DNA of 64,000 bases from Clostridia bacterium (GTDB taxonomy: Bacteria; Bacillota; Clostridia; Oscillospirales; Acutalibacteraceae): NCBI GenBank assembly GCA_017473435.1, contig JAFULG010000020.1, positions 1 through 64,000 of the forward strand. The letters run 5' to 3'. The translations under genes and the position numbers were made by a program. Of the stretch, positions 32,348-41,486 are shown piece by piece (the first letter of the stretch is position 1; the number at the start of each line of letters is the position of its first letter). The notes under the pieces were generated by a model. It saw only the letters and a program-made list of their open reading frames with translations. It did no database searches and was not told the DNA's origin.

Positions 32348-32957
32348 TTGTCATTACCTCTCTTATTTTATTTTGCATATATTTTATTTCAAGCTGTCCT
32401 GCTCTTATTATGGACATAACATCGCTGACAGCTTCATCTAAAACATCGTTTTCGACCACATAATCGTATTCGATAGCTCTCTCGAGCTCTGTTTTAGCAA
32501 TTTCCATTCTTTTTACTATCGCTTCTTCGGAATCCGTTCCGCGACCTCTTAAACGGTTTTCTAGCTCTTCCATTGAGGGAGGAACAATGAAAATCTTTTT
32601 TGCTTCAGGGAAAATCTTCTTAACGTTTCCGCCGCCTTCTACTTCAATTATAAGAAATACGGTTTTACCCTGCTCAAGCATGTCCTTAACAGGCTTAATC
32701 GGTGTTCCGTAAAAATTAGAACCGTAGCTTGCGTATTCGAGCATATCGCCGTTTTCAATATGCTTTTTGAACTGATCAACAGAAACATAGTAGTAATTAA
32801 CGCCTTCTGCTTCGCCGGGACGCATAGCTCTTGTTGTCATTGAAATTGAAAGAGAAGCCTCATTACCGAGTTTTTCAAGAACCTTTGAAATAACTGTATC
32901 CTTACCACATCCCGAAGGAGCCGAAACAACAATTAAAAGTCCTTTTTTATTCATCAT
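32340..32957 (-). CDS. gmk: Guanylate kinase
   Basis: Phosphorylates GMP to GDP. About 205 residues from the ATG at 32957 (or 32954), with GGAGG six bases upstream. P-loop [10 protein letters not shown], where Asp replaces the more usual Ser in GKST but is seen in some Firmicutes; then [13 protein letters not shown], the GMP-binding VNYYYVS and [13 protein letters not shown]. It overlaps the 3' end of remA. The open frame further upstream belongs to remA in another phase. Confidence 0.94.
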   Translation of the reverse strand: MMNKKGLLIVVSAPSGCGKDTVISKVLEKLGNEASLSISMTTRAMRPGEAEGVNYYYVSVDQFKKHIENGDMLEYASYGSNFYGTPIKPVKDMLEQGKTVFLIIEVEGGGNVKKIFPEAKKIFIVPPSMEELENRLRGRGTDSEEAIVKRMEIAKTELERAIEYDYVVENDVLDEAVSDVMSIIRAGQLEIKYMQNKIREVMTNA

Positions 32958-33216
32958 CACAATCCTCCAAAATCTCTCCCTGTTCGCTGTCCAGTCTGTT
33001 GGCAACGGTTTCGCACTGGAGATAAGTGAGAATAACGTGGTCGCTGTCCATTATTATAACAGCACGTGTGCGTCTGCCCTGGGTAGCATCTATGAGGGTG
33101 CCTCTTTCTTTGCATTCCTGAATAAGTCTTTTAATAGGTGCCGAATCCGGGCTTACAATTGCAACTAAACGCTGAGCGTTAATCATATTACCGAATCCGA
33201 TATTTATTAACTTCAT
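32947..33216 (-). CDS. remA: Extracellular matrix regulatory protein RemA (DUF370)
   Basis: 89 residues starting [30 protein letters not shown] within the family pattern. In Bacillus RemA is a ring-forming DNA-binding activator of biofilm and osmoprotection genes; in Clostridia it is conserved between yicC and gmk, as here. Two extra acidic residues at the C-terminus (EDCDDE) overlap the gmk start. Confidence 0.92.
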   Translation of the reverse strand: MKLINIGFGNMINAQRLVAIVSPDSAPIKRLIQECKERGTLIDATQGRRTRAVIIMDSDHVILTYLQCETVANRLDSEQGEILEDCDDE

Positions 33217-33232
33217 TTTTACAACTCCGTTT

Positions 33233-34111
33233 TTATTCGATATTCTGCACTTGTTCTCTTATCTTTTCAACCTCTGCCTTTATATCAATTACTTTACGTG
33301 CAATTTCTACATCCTGAGCCTTTGAACCGATAGTATTTGCTTCGCGGTTGAATTCCTGAACGAGGAAGTCCATCTTTCTGCCGATTGCAACATCGCTGTT
33401 CATAAATTCGTGCATCTGATCAATATGACTTCTGAGTCGAACTGTTTCCTCTGCAACAGCAATTTTATCAGCGTAAATAGCAGCCTCTGTAAGTAATCTC
33501 TGCTCATCAACCTGAACATCAGCAAGAACACTTCTCATTCTTTCAAGGAGCTTGCTGTTATATTCAACAACAGTTTCGGGAGATCTTTTTTCAATGAAAG
33601 AAACGTTTTCAAGGATAAGATCACAGCGTGAGAGGATATCCTCCTTAAGCTTACAACCTTCCTTTTCTCTCATATTAACAAAGGAATCGATAGCTATAGA
33701 AGCAACTGTGCTTACAGCATTCCAGATGATTTCTTCATTTGCCTCGCTTTTATGAACGGAAAAAATATCGTGGTTGCGTGCTACCGATGAAACAGTAACA
33801 TCATTTTCCAAAGAATATTCAGTTCCGATTTCATTGAGCGCATCAATATAACCTTTAGCAAGAGAATGATTAACCTTAACGATGCATTCTTCTGCCTCCT
33901 GAGCTTCTATCTGAACATAACATTCAATCTTTCCTCTTGTAACTCTCGACTGAACAAAGCTTTTTAACTTTTCCTCGAGGAAGCCGTAGTTTCTCGGTAC
34001 TCTGCAAGAAAAATCAAAATACCTGTGATTTACACTTTTTATTTCAACAGTTGCGGTAATACCGTTAACTGTTTCCTGCGCTCTTCCGAAGCCGGTCATA
34101 CTTCTTATCAT
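33233..34111 (-). CDS. yicC: YicC/YloC-family endoribonuclease
   Basis: 292 residues. Starts [11 protein letters not shown], the invariant family signature, with [15 protein letters not shown] following and a C-terminal DUF1732 block [21 protein letters not shown] (split here: [21 protein letters not shown]). E. coli YicC and B. subtilis YloC were shown to be endoribonucleases. It is the first gene of the long block running to rsgA and has a consensus promoter 60 bases upstream. Confidence 0.92.
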   Translation of the reverse strand: MIRSMTGFGRAQETVNGITATVEIKSVNHRYFDFSCRVPRNYGFLEEKLKSFVQSRVTRGKIECYVQIEAQEAEECIVKVNHSLAKGYIDALNEIGTEYSLENDVTVSSVARNHDIFSVHKSEANEEIIWNAVSTVASIAIDSFVNMREKEGCKLKEDILSRCDLILENVSFIEKRSPETVVEYNSKLLERMRSVLADVQVDEQRLLTEAAIYADKIAVAEETVRLRSHIDQMHEFMNSDVAIGRKMDFLVQEFNREANTIGSKAQDVEIARKVIDIKAEVEKIREQVQNIE

Positions 34112-34171
34112 TTGATAAGCCTCCTGAATGGATTATTTACTGAATATACCTGATATATGATTATCTTATAA

Positions 34172-34200
34172 ATTATACATTGTTGTAAGGGTTTTGTCAA
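34172..34200 (-). promoter_or_regulatory. Consensus promoter of the yicC-to-rsgA block
   Basis: On the minus strand perfect TTGACA (34200-34195) and perfect TATAAT (34177-34172), 17-base spacer. The -35 box overlaps the stop codon of the upstream gene. Confidence 0.85.
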
Positions 34201-34544
34201 ATATTATCTCGTTTTTTGCAACAAATTCCAAGAAGAATTGTCGGTATATCGTTATAATATTCACCGTTTTGTTTTTTAAAGTTCATATTGTCAAGAAATG
34301 GTGTAATATTTTCACATGTACAATAACCCAAGTATTTGTTTTCTAAAGCAGCATAATTAAATGCGCTTTTTAATAATCCTTCTACAAGATAGGGCTTTTC
34401 CGGTTCGTAACACAAGTTATCAACCGTAGCCTTATCTGCCGAAAAAATCATATGACATTTACCGCAGACTGCATCGTTTTCTACCGCCTCGAAGGTTATT
34501 TCATCTGATTCTTCACCTGTGGGGACGCGTCTGAAAAGAATCAT
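34197..34544 (-). CDS. Conserved hypothetical protein, possibly GNAT-like remnant
   Basis: 115 residues. Starts MILFRRVP; a CGKC pair at about residues 27-30, VEGLLKSAFNYAALENKYLGYC, a second CTC and an end with GICCKK. The helix-then-Tyr/Cys pattern in the middle and the 'FLDNMNF' phrase resemble the second half of acetyltransferase-like proteins, but no AcCoA loop is visible. The gene overlaps the pseudouridine synthase upstream by 4 bases. I do not recognise the family with confidence. Confidence 0.6.
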   Translation of the reverse strand: MILFRRVPTGEESDEITFEAVENDAVCGKCHMIFSADKATVDNLCYEPEKPYLVEGLLKSAFNYAALENKYLGYCTCENITPFLDNMNFKKQNGEYYNDIPTILLGICCKKRDNI

Positions 34545-35284
34545 TTTTTCTTTCTCTCCATTCCGGCGGCGATCATAAGCCTTCTTACTTCATCCTCGGT
34601 AAGCTCTCTGTAATCGCCCTGCTTGAGCACTCCGAGTTTAATTGATCCTATTGCCGTTCTTTTAAGTCTTGCGACCTCAAGGCCTACCTCTTCGCACATT
34701 TTTCTAATCTGTCTGTTTCTGCCTTCATAAAGGATGATCTCGAGCACTACTCTGCCCTCTTCTTTTGTAACAACTCTTACCTCGGCGGGAGCTGTCATAC
34801 GATCTTCAATTATAACGCCTGTTGTTAGCTTTGTAATCTGTTCTTCAGTTATAGAGGGGCGTACAGTTACACGGTAGGTTTTAGGCACATGGCGTGTAGG
34901 ATGAGTCATAGCATTGGCAAATTCGCCGTCATTGGTAAAAAGAAGCATACCTTCAGAATCTCGGTCAAGACGTCCTACGGGATAAACTCTTCCCGGAACA
35001 TCCTTTACAAGCTGAGCAACACATTTTCTGTCCATTTCATCACTCATTGTCGTGATAAATCCTCTCGGCTTATGAAGCATAATATATGTGTGACTTTTTT
35101 GCTTAACAATTTTCTTTCCGTTTACGGTTACGGTATCTCTTTTGGGATTGATTTTATCACCGATTGATGCGATACTTCCGTTCACCTTAACCTTACCCTG
35201 ATCTATAAGCTCCTCACTTTTTCTTCGTGAAGCCACTCCGCATTCTGCAAGGTATTTCTGAAGCCTGACTTTACCGTCTGTCAT
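34541..35284 (-). CDS. rluB: rRNA pseudouridine synthase (RluB/RsuA family)
   Basis: 247 residues. N-terminal S4 RNA-binding domain (RLQKYLAECGVASRRKSEELI, here about residues 6-26) and a catalytic domain with GRLDRDSEGMLLFTNDGEFA holding the catalytic Asp (about residue 105) and EGRNRQIRKMCEEVG near the end. In Firmicutes this homologue modifies 23S rRNA near U2633 or 16S rRNA; which is not decided by sequence. It follows the scp-ytfJ-dac genes, the normal Bacillus-like context. Confidence 0.9.
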   Translation of the reverse strand: MTDGKVRLQKYLAECGVASRRKSEELIDQGKVKVNGSIASIGDKINPKRDTVTVNGKKIVKQKSHTYIMLHKPRGFITTMSDEMDRKCVAQLVKDVPGRVYPVGRLDRDSEGMLLFTNDGEFANAMTHPTRHVPKTYRVTVRPSITEEQITKLTTGVIIEDRMTAPAEVRVVTKEEGRVVLEIILYEGRNRQIRKMCEEVGLEVARLKRTAIGSIKLGVLKQGDYRELTEDEVRRLMIAAGMERKKK

Positions 35285-35289
35285 AATAT

Positions 35290-36429
35290 TTACCGTCCTT
35301 TAAATAAATTTTCAAAATAAGTTATAAATCGTTGCCACAAATCAGCATCCTTTTCTTTAACCGAAGATGCATCCTCTGCCGCAACAATAAGTTGCTCAGT
35401 TAACGGAAAGCCATTCTGATAAATCACGGTCTTTCCGAGTATATCGTTTTTCTTAATCGGAGCATAATAAAACTTTTTGAGAAATGTTTTACATTGAATT
35501 TCAGCTTCTGATCTGACTGTTTCTGATTCTGTACCGATATAATCAACACCTATACGGCTTTTTAAAGAGCCTGTTACACAAACACTGTCTGTTGCTTTTT
35601 TATTAAAATCAACTGTTTCGTATAACGAATAACCGTATTCATAAAGTTCACGGTGATCATTCCAATCATCAGGTGCGTTAAGAGTAACTGCTACCAACAG
35701 CTTACCCTCACGCTCGCATGCACTTACAAGACAGCGGCCACTCTTTTTAGTAAATCCCGTCTTAACTCCGATTACTCCTTCACAGGAATTTAGTAATCGG
35801 TTATGATTTGAAAAATACCGTGTTTGCACAGGTGTTATATATTCAGCTCTATAGGTTTTTGCGCTGCAAATATCTCTGAATTTCTCATTTTTAACGGCAT
35901 AACTCCCCAGCAGAGCCATATCATAAGCTGTAGTATAATGCTCAGCATCGTCGAGTCCTGATGCTGTTACAAAATTTGAATTTTTCATACCGATTTCAGC
36001 AGCTTTTTTATTCATAAGCTTGCTGAAATTTTCTTCGCTTCCCGATAAATATATACCTGTAAGCACAGCTGCATCATTGCCTGATTCAAGGAGCATACCG
36101 TAACACAAGGTTTCAAGGGACATTTTATCGCCTTTAGTGAGCCCTAACGATGTGCCTTCAATATAAATTTTTTCCTTGACCGTAACAATATCATTCAGCT
36201 TTTCAGACTCAACAGCTATCAAGGCTGTCATAATTTTTGTCGTACTTGCCATAGAGCGTCTGGTGTAAGCATTCTTTTGAAAAAGAATCTCACCTGTATC
36301 GGCATCCATAAGCACGGCAGATGCTGCACTGATTTCTGCTTCACTTATGCCGTAAGTAACAAAGGAAAACGAAAAGAATAAAAATACTACTGCAAGAATT
36401 TTTTTGAATATAATTAACAAATCAACCAC
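35290..36429 (-). CDS. D-alanyl-D-alanine carboxypeptidase (DacF/DacB type)
   Basis: 379 residues with a signal peptide (about 1-28). The penicillin-binding motifs are all present: STTK (SMASTTKIMTAL), SGN (SGNDAAV) and KTGFT. The C-terminal PBP5-like stalk domain (from about residue 270) ends in an amphipathic segment. It trims cell-wall pentapeptides; beside ytfJ and the scp genes the Bacillus counterpart works in spore cortex or mother-cell wall. The start is a GTG at 36429, with a TTG at 36420 better spaced from AGGTGG. Confidence 0.9.
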   Translation of the reverse strand: MVDLLIIFKKILAVVFLFFSFSFVTYGISEAEISAASAVLMDADTGEILFQKNAYTRRSMASTTKIMTALIAVESEKLNDIVTVKEKIYIEGTSLGLTKGDKMSLETLCYGMLLESGNDAAVLTGIYLSGSEENFSKLMNKKAAEIGMKNSNFVTASGLDDAEHYTTAYDMALLGSYAVKNEKFRDICSAKTYRAEYITPVQTRYFSNHNRLLNSCEGVIGVKTGFTKKSGRCLVSACEREGKLLVAVTLNAPDDWNDHRELYEYGYSLYETVDFNKKATDSVCVTGSLKSRIGVDYIGTESETVRSEAEIQCKTFLKKFYYAPIKKNDILGKTVIYQNGFPLTEQLIVAAEDASSVKEKDADLWQRFITYFENLFKGR

Positions 36430-36468
36430 CTGCCATTAAATGATATGCAGGCGGTTGAATAAAAATTA

Positions 36469-36876
36469 TTATGCTTTTGTTTCGGGTTCAACTACAGCTA
36501 CAGGCTCAGCCTTTGCCTTGTTGATGAAGCCGGTAACCTTATCAAACATCTCAGGAACAAGGTTAACAACTCTTTCAGCAGCATTATCATAAGCCGTGAT
36601 GTGCTTAAGAGTAACTTCACCGCCGCTGATTACAAGGAATGCAACGGGAGTGATTGTAACACCTGCGCCGCCACCGCCACCGAAAAGCTCTTTTGAGCTC
36701 TTTGAGGGAAAGTCAGCGCCGCCGGAAGCGAAGCCGTAAGTAACCTTTGAAACGGGAATAATTGTTGTGCCGCCTTCAGCGTAAATTGCTTCGCCGATAA
36801 TTGTGCTTGTGTCTACAAGGTCACGGATTTTTTCAATTGTTGATGCGAGAATTGCACCTGCTGATTTTTCTGCCAT
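36469..36876 (-). CDS. ytfJ: GerW-family sporulation protein YtfJ
   Basis: 135 residues. Contains the Gly-rich signature GGGGGAGVTITPVAFLVI and the family start with VDTSTIIGEAI and TTIIPVSKVTYGFASGG. GerW/YtfJ is a forespore protein needed for proper spore germination. It lies between the DUF2953 gene and the carboxypeptidase, as in many Clostridia. The tail is Glu/Val/Pro-rich. Confidence 0.9.
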   Translation of the reverse strand: MAEKSAGAILASTIEKIRDLVDTSTIIGEAIYAEGGTTIIPVSKVTYGFASGGADFPSKSSKELFGGGGGAGVTITPVAFLVISGGEVTLKHITAYDNAAERVVNLVPEMFDKVTGFINKAKAEPVAVVEPETKA

Positions 36877-36900
36877 TTTATTATCATCCTTTCATTGTGT

Positions 36901-37593
36901 TTATTTGGATTTGTTTACTGTATCAGATGACTTTTGTTCTGCGGTTTTATTCTTGCCGCCTTTAATAAAGGCAAGAACAACGTCGAAAATAAGTCTTACA
37001 ACCATAGCGACGGAAGCATTTATGATTTTTCTTAAGCATAAGTGCATATCGAAGAAAAATTCGCCTTCGGTTTTATTTGCAAGAAAATCGGAATCAACAT
37101 CAATGTCATATTTTTTTACAACATTGTTAGAGCACAGGAAGCCCATAAGCGGATATACCTTCTGACAGGTTTGACCGTATTTGATAGCTGTCGCCGCCGC
37201 ATCTCCCGTACCGACGCAGATATAAAGATAAATCTCATCGAACACAACGCTTTTCATAAGCTTGCCGCCGTAAATTTTAAAGATGCGTCCGAGGTTTGAG
37301 AGAACCTTCATCATACCGTCGTAGCCATTTGCTTTGACCATTTCCAGCAAGGGGTTCGGGTTCTTTTCCTTAGGAGTCTTTTCTTTTGGCTTTTCTTCCT
37401 TCTGTTCAGGTTCTTTTTCAGGCTTTTTTTCTTTTTTAGGCTTAGCCTTTACCGGTAAAAGATCAAGCTTGATAAAAAGATATTTTATGCTGACATTGAT
37501 TTTATTATCATAACCGATTGTGATATGTAAAGGAACAGAAAGAACGGCAACAAAAAACAGAACAATACCTAAAACTATATACAAAAACGTCAT
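36901..37593 (-). CDS. DUF2953 sporulation-associated membrane protein
   Basis: 230 residues. One N-terminal membrane helix, a Lys/Glu/Pro-rich linker (about 53-80, KKEKKPEKEPEQKEEKP), then the DUF2953 core with GTGDAAATAIKYG and a C-terminal hydrophobic segment. The family occurs next to ytfJ in spore formers, and its function is unknown. The gap to scpB is 32 bases. Confidence 0.8.
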   Translation of the reverse strand: MTFLYIVLGIVLFFVAVLSVPLHITIGYDNKINVSIKYLFIKLDLLPVKAKPKKEKKPEKEPEQKEEKPKEKTPKEKNPNPLLEMVKANGYDGMMKVLSNLGRIFKIYGGKLMKSVVFDEIYLYICVGTGDAAATAIKYGQTCQKVYPLMGFLCSNNVVKKYDIDVDSDFLANKTEGEFFFDMHLCLRKIINASVAMVVRLIFDVVLAFIKGGKNKTAEQKSSDTVNKSK

Positions 37594-37625
37594 TCCTTCA
37601 CTCCTTTCAATATATCCATTTTATT

Positions 37626-38219
37626 CTACTCTATATTTTCATTTTCGTCAACAGTTAATTTTGAATCAGCACTGTTATTTTCGTCATTTTTGCTCCCGGA
37701 AGCCTCATTTTTCTGCGGAACAGGCGGTAAATCGCTTAACGAAGTAAGAGAAAAGCATCTAAGAAAATCTGATGTCGTACCGTAAATCAGCGGACGTCCG
37801 GGGAGCTCAAGTCTGCCTTTTTCCTCAATAAGAGATTTCTGACAAAGGTTTGCTATAACGCCGGAGCAGTCAACACCCCTGACCTGTTCTACAAAAGATT
37901 TTGTTACGGGTTGGTTATATGCGATGATTGCAAGAACCTCGAAAGCAGCCTGAGAAAGAGGCGCATTCTTTTTCACCTCAATAACAGCTCTTATGCTGTC
38001 AGCGTACTGCTTTTTAGTACATATCTGATATTTATTATCAAGCTTTAAAAGGCAGATTCCGCATTCATCATTGTTATATTTATCGTGAAGCTTTTGTAAT
38101 GCCTGATCAATTACGGTTTCATCCTCCTGCAAGGCCTGAGCAAGTCTTTCAATTTCAATAGGCTCTCCGACTGCAAAAAGCACCGCTTCAAGGCAGGGTA
38201 AAAGCTGTTTATCAAGCAT
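37626..38219 (-). CDS. scpB: Segregation and condensation protein B
   Basis: About 197 residues from the ATG at 38219, with GGAGGAGAAG upstream. Two winged-helix domains; APLSQAAFEVLAIIAYNQPV and GRPLIYGTT are the family signatures. ScpB forms the SMC-ScpAB condensin that segregates chromosomes. It overlaps scpA by 8 bases. The final 40 residues are an acidic, Asn/Ser-rich extension. Confidence 0.93.
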   Translation of the reverse strand: MLDKQLLPCLEAVLFAVGEPIEIERLAQALQEDETVIDQALQKLHDKYNNDECGICLLKLDNKYQICTKKQYADSIRAVIEVKKNAPLSQAAFEVLAIIAYNQPVTKSFVEQVRGVDCSGVIANLCQKSLIEEKGRLELPGRPLIYGTTSDFLRCFSLTSLSDLPPVPQKNEASGSKNDENNSADSKLTVDENENIE

Positions 38220-38964
38220 TTTCTTCTCCTCCGTATTCAAAAATCAATTCATCCTCATTAAGCTCACCGGTCTGAAGCACCTCAGGGTTCTCGCCGTCAT
38301 CACCGACTTTAATTTTATTGGCTTTGATAAGCTCAAGCATAGCAAGGAAGGTAGCAACCATTTCCGAACGTGAGGTTGCATCGGTAAAAAATTCCCTGAA
38401 GGTATGCTTTTTTCCTTTTTTCAGCTTTGAAAAAATACCGCTGATTCTTGAACTGACAGAAATAATTTTCTTGGTAACAATAGCCGTAAAGGATTCAATC
38501 GGCGGAGGAAGCTTTCTGTTACCTCTTCCGACAGCCGAAAGATAGAATCTTATAAGCTCATCCCTGTCGTGCAGACGTTCATATTTTGAGTTTTTCTCAG
38601 GCTCCATGGTTTCACGGTAAAAATGGTTGAAACCGTCAGTATGTTCAGCAATTTTACCTGCCATGATTTTACAGTCACGGTATTCAATCAGCTCTCCGGT
38701 AAGCTCCTTTTTCAGCTCCTGAGCCTCTTCGTGAACAGGAAGCAGGGAAACCGACTTGATATAGACAAGTCGTGCTGCCATTTCAAGAAATTCACTTGCA
38801 ATTTCCATATCAGCTTCTTCCATAAGTCGTACATATTCAATGTACTGTTCAACAAGCTGAAAGATAGGAATATCATTAATATTCAGTTTGTGTTTGTTGA
38901 TAAGATGCAAAAGTAAATCCATAGGACCTTCAAATACATCAAGTTTATATTGTAATTTTTCCAT
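38212..38964 (-). CDS. scpA: Segregation and condensation protein A (kleisin)
   Basis: 250 residues. Starts with the kleisin signature YKLDVFEGPMDLLLHLI, continues with INDIPIFQLVEQYIEYV and EFLEMAARLVYIKS, and ends with the winged helix that contacts SMC (TFLAMLELIKANKIKV). ScpA bridges the SMC heads. Followed directly by scpB; preceded by an M50 peptidase, as in many Firmicutes. Confidence 0.94.
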   Translation of the reverse strand: MEKLQYKLDVFEGPMDLLLHLINKHKLNINDIPIFQLVEQYIEYVRLMEEADMEIASEFLEMAARLVYIKSVSLLPVHEEAQELKKELTGELIEYRDCKIMAGKIAEHTDGFNHFYRETMEPEKNSKYERLHDRDELIRFYLSAVGRGNRKLPPPIESFTAIVTKKIISVSSRISGIFSKLKKGKKHTFREFFTDATSRSEMVATFLAMLELIKANKIKVGDDGENPEVLQTGELNEDELIFEYGGEENA

Positions 38965-38972
38965 AAAACACC

Positions 38973-39656
38973 TTAAAAGAAAAGTTTAAAGGGTATCGAA
39001 ACAATGTTTACTATTCCGCTGTATAAAAGATTTGAGAAAAAGCTCAATACACCGTCAAGCGCACCTGAAAGCACAAGTATTAAAAAAACTATACCGATAT
39101 ATCTTTCATATTGCATAATTTTATAATAGTATCTGTCAGGAAGAACAACGCTTAAAATTCTGGATCCGTCAAGAGGCGGCACAGGTAAAAGATTAAAAAC
39201 AGCGAGCATTGTGTTGCAGTTTGCTCCGAACATACATACTGTAACAAGATTAGCGGCAAACTCAGAACCGTTTGTTACACCTACAAAACGCAGAATATAC
39301 GCGATAAGAACGAGAATGAAAGCAAGAAAAACATTTGATAAAGGTCCGGCAACTGATACAAGAGCCATATTGCGTTTTCTGTGTTCGGGTCTGAAATTTC
39401 TCATATTGACAGGAACTGCCTTTGCAAAGCCAACTCCTGTTAAAACGCTGAGCAATAAACCGAAAGGATCCACGTGAGCAATCGGATTAAGGGTGAGCCT
39501 GCCCATATTTTTAGCTGTAGGGTCACCGAGCTTACACGCAACATAACCGTGTGCGTATTCATGCACCGGTAAAAAGAAAAGTATAATCATCAGCCTTATT
39601 CCGAGCTTGATGATTGTTGTGATTGTCAGGCCTTCACTGAAAAGGTCAAATATCAT
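38973..39656 (-). CDS. Site-2 protease-like M50 membrane peptidase
   Basis: About 227 residues from the ATG at 39656 (AGGAAGG upstream). Six hydrophobic segments; the zinc motif HEYAHGYVA (about residues 33-41) and the distal NLLPVPPLDGSRI with the third ligand aspartate (about 158-170). It is the short form without PDZ domain. Substrate unknown. Overlaps the end of prmC by 11 bases. Confidence 0.88.
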   Translation of the reverse strand: MIFDLFSEGLTITTIIKLGIRLMIILFFLPVHEYAHGYVACKLGDPTAKNMGRLTLNPIAHVDPFGLLLSVLTGVGFAKAVPVNMRNFRPEHRKRNMALVSVAGPLSNVFLAFILVLIAYILRFVGVTNGSEFAANLVTVCMFGANCNTMLAVFNLLPVPPLDGSRILSVVLPDRYYYKIMQYERYIGIVFLILVLSGALDGVLSFFSNLLYSGIVNIVSIPFKLFF

Positions 39657-40506
39657 AAGGCGTCTTCCTTCCTGTGACAATTCTGTCGTGATTATTATAA
39701 TCTTTGATCACACGGCTGTTGAAACCAATGCCTTCAAATAATGAGCTGACTTCTTTGCCTTGCTCTTCACCGATTTCAAAGAACATTTCACCGTCGCTTT
39801 TTAATTTTTGAGACCACTGCGAAATTATATAACGGTAAAAAACAAGTCCGTCTTCGCCACCGTCAAGTGCCATAGCAGGCTCAAAGGTGACTTCTTTTTG
39901 CAGAAGAGGCACCTCATCGCTTTTTATATAAGGAGGATTACTGACTATAACATCTGCAAGAGGATACAGCTCAAACAGATCTAACTGCAAAACATCACCC
40001 TTTACAATAGTTAAAAAGGTATTTTTACAAACCTCTGTTGCATTATCCATCAGATATTTAAGAGCTTCCCCGCTTTTTTCAACAAGATAAATGTCAATAT
40101 CCGGGCACTCACGCTTCAACGTAAGACCGATACAGCCGCTTCCTGCACACAAATCATAAACTACGGCGTTCTTTTTATCCTTCAGACGCTTAATTATCAT
40201 TTCGCACAGCTGTTCTGTTTCCGGGCGTGGAATAAGAACCCCCTTACCGACCTTGAAGCTTCTGCCCATAAAATCCCATTTGCCGAGAATATATTGTAAG
40301 GGTTCACCGTTAATGCGACGATTGCACATTTCATCAAGCTTCGTTGCAAGCTCATCTGCAACCTCATTTTGGGATTTCAGAAAAAAATCCGTAGCGGTGA
40401 AATTGAGGACCTCGTAAATCATAAAACGGGCTTCAGCCTCAGGAGAATCAATCCGGCCGCATCTCAACTTATCACTGAGACTCTCATATAGTTCGCGGAC
40501 ATTCAT
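39646..40506 (-). CDS. prmC: Release factor glutamine methyltransferase
   Basis: PrmC (HemK) methylates the GGQ glutamine of peptide release factors RF1 and RF2. 286 residues. Helical N-terminal domain, AdoMet loop DLCAGSGCIGLTL, and the NPPY motif in VSNPPYIKSDE. The tail HDRIVTGRK is also conserved. The DUF1385 gene upstream is the common Clostridia neighbour. Confidence 0.95.
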   Translation of the reverse strand: MNVRELYESLSDKLRCGRIDSPEAEARFMIYEVLNFTATDFFLKSQNEVADELATKLDEMCNRRINGEPLQYILGKWDFMGRSFKVGKGVLIPRPETEQLCEMIIKRLKDKKNAVVYDLCAGSGCIGLTLKRECPDIDIYLVEKSGEALKYLMDNATEVCKNTFLTIVKGDVLQLDLFELYPLADVIVSNPPYIKSDEVPLLQKEVTFEPAMALDGGEDGLVFYRYIISQWSQKLKSDGEMFFEIGEEQGKEVSSLFEGIGFNSRVIKDYNNHDRIVTGRKTPYDI

Positions 40507-40508
40507 TT

Positions 40509-41486
40509 TTAATTATCATCCTTTTTTTCTTCGGGAATAACAGCCTTGAAGGCTTCAAGAGCAACCTCAATCATTGAATCATCAGGCTCTTTTGTAGTAA
40601 GTCTTTGCATCCACAAGCCCGGAGCGGCAAGAATTTTTACAATAATATTATCGTGTTTACCTGCATATTTTATAAACTCATAGCTTATTCCTGCTATCAG
40701 GGGTAATATCAACAGCTTTACCGCCATCCAAAGAACTGTATTTTCGTGCAGACCTTTAAAGGTGACAGAAATAGCAGAAGAAATAATCACACTTATGATT
40801 ATGATTACAAATATGAAGCTTGTACCGCATCTCGGGTGAAAACGAGATTGCTTTTTAACGTTTTCTACGGTTAAATCCAATCCGTTTTCATAGCAAAAAA
40901 TGGTTTTATGTTCAGCGCCGTGATACATAAAGGTACGCTTAATATCTTTCATCAACGAAACAAGTGCAATGTAAGCTACAAAAATACACATTCTTATAAT
41001 GCCTTCAAACAAAGCCTTGAAATTGGTTAAGGCTCCGTCCGTAAGACTGTTAATGAATTTCACACTTATTGTAGGAAGATAGAAAAATAACACAAAGGCA
41101 AGGCCCATTCCGAGAACCGAAGCAACACCGGTAAGCACAGCCATAAATTTTTCATTAATATGATCGCTGAGCCACTTGTCAAGCTTTGACTGATTTTCAT
41201 CTGAAGCATCTATATCGTCAAGTCCCGATTTTTCCGCAGACATCATAAGACACTTGTAGCCGAATATCATTGACTCTATGTAGTTTACGATACCTCTTAT
41301 TATAGGTAAGCCTAAGAATTTAAACTTATCCTTGAGATGCTTTACGGGAACCTTTTCAGTATCAATACTGCCGTTGGGTGTTCTCACAGAAACAGCAGCT
41401 CCTTCAGGACCCATCATCATTATGCCCTCGATAAGTGCCTGACCACCCACTGAGACTTTATTATTTATATTTTCCTTTTGAGACAT
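40509..41486 (-). CDS. DUF1385 membrane protein (metal-dependent, PrmC-associated)
   Basis: About 325 residues from the ATG at 41486 with GGAGGAAAAG upstream. Signature VGGQALIEGIMMMGP at the start, then four helices, YHGAEHKTIFCYENG (about 190-204) and RFHPRCGTSFIF. The conserved His, Glu and Cys suggest metal binding; function unknown. TAATG overlap with the histidine kinase upstream and 2 bases before prmC. Confidence 0.88.
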   Translation of the reverse strand: MSQKENINNKVSVGGQALIEGIMMMGPEGAAVSVRTPNGSIDTEKVPVKHLKDKFKFLGLPIIRGIVNYIESMIFGYKCLMMSAEKSGLDDIDASDENQSKLDKWLSDHINEKFMAVLTGVASVLGMGLAFVLFFYLPTISVKFINSLTDGALTNFKALFEGIIRMCIFVAYIALVSLMKDIKRTFMYHGAEHKTIFCYENGLDLTVENVKKQSRFHPRCGTSFIFVIIIISVIISSAISVTFKGLHENTVLWMAVKLLILPLIAGISYEFIKYAGKHDNIIVKILAAPGLWMQRLTTKEPDDSMIEVALEAFKAVIPEEKKDDN

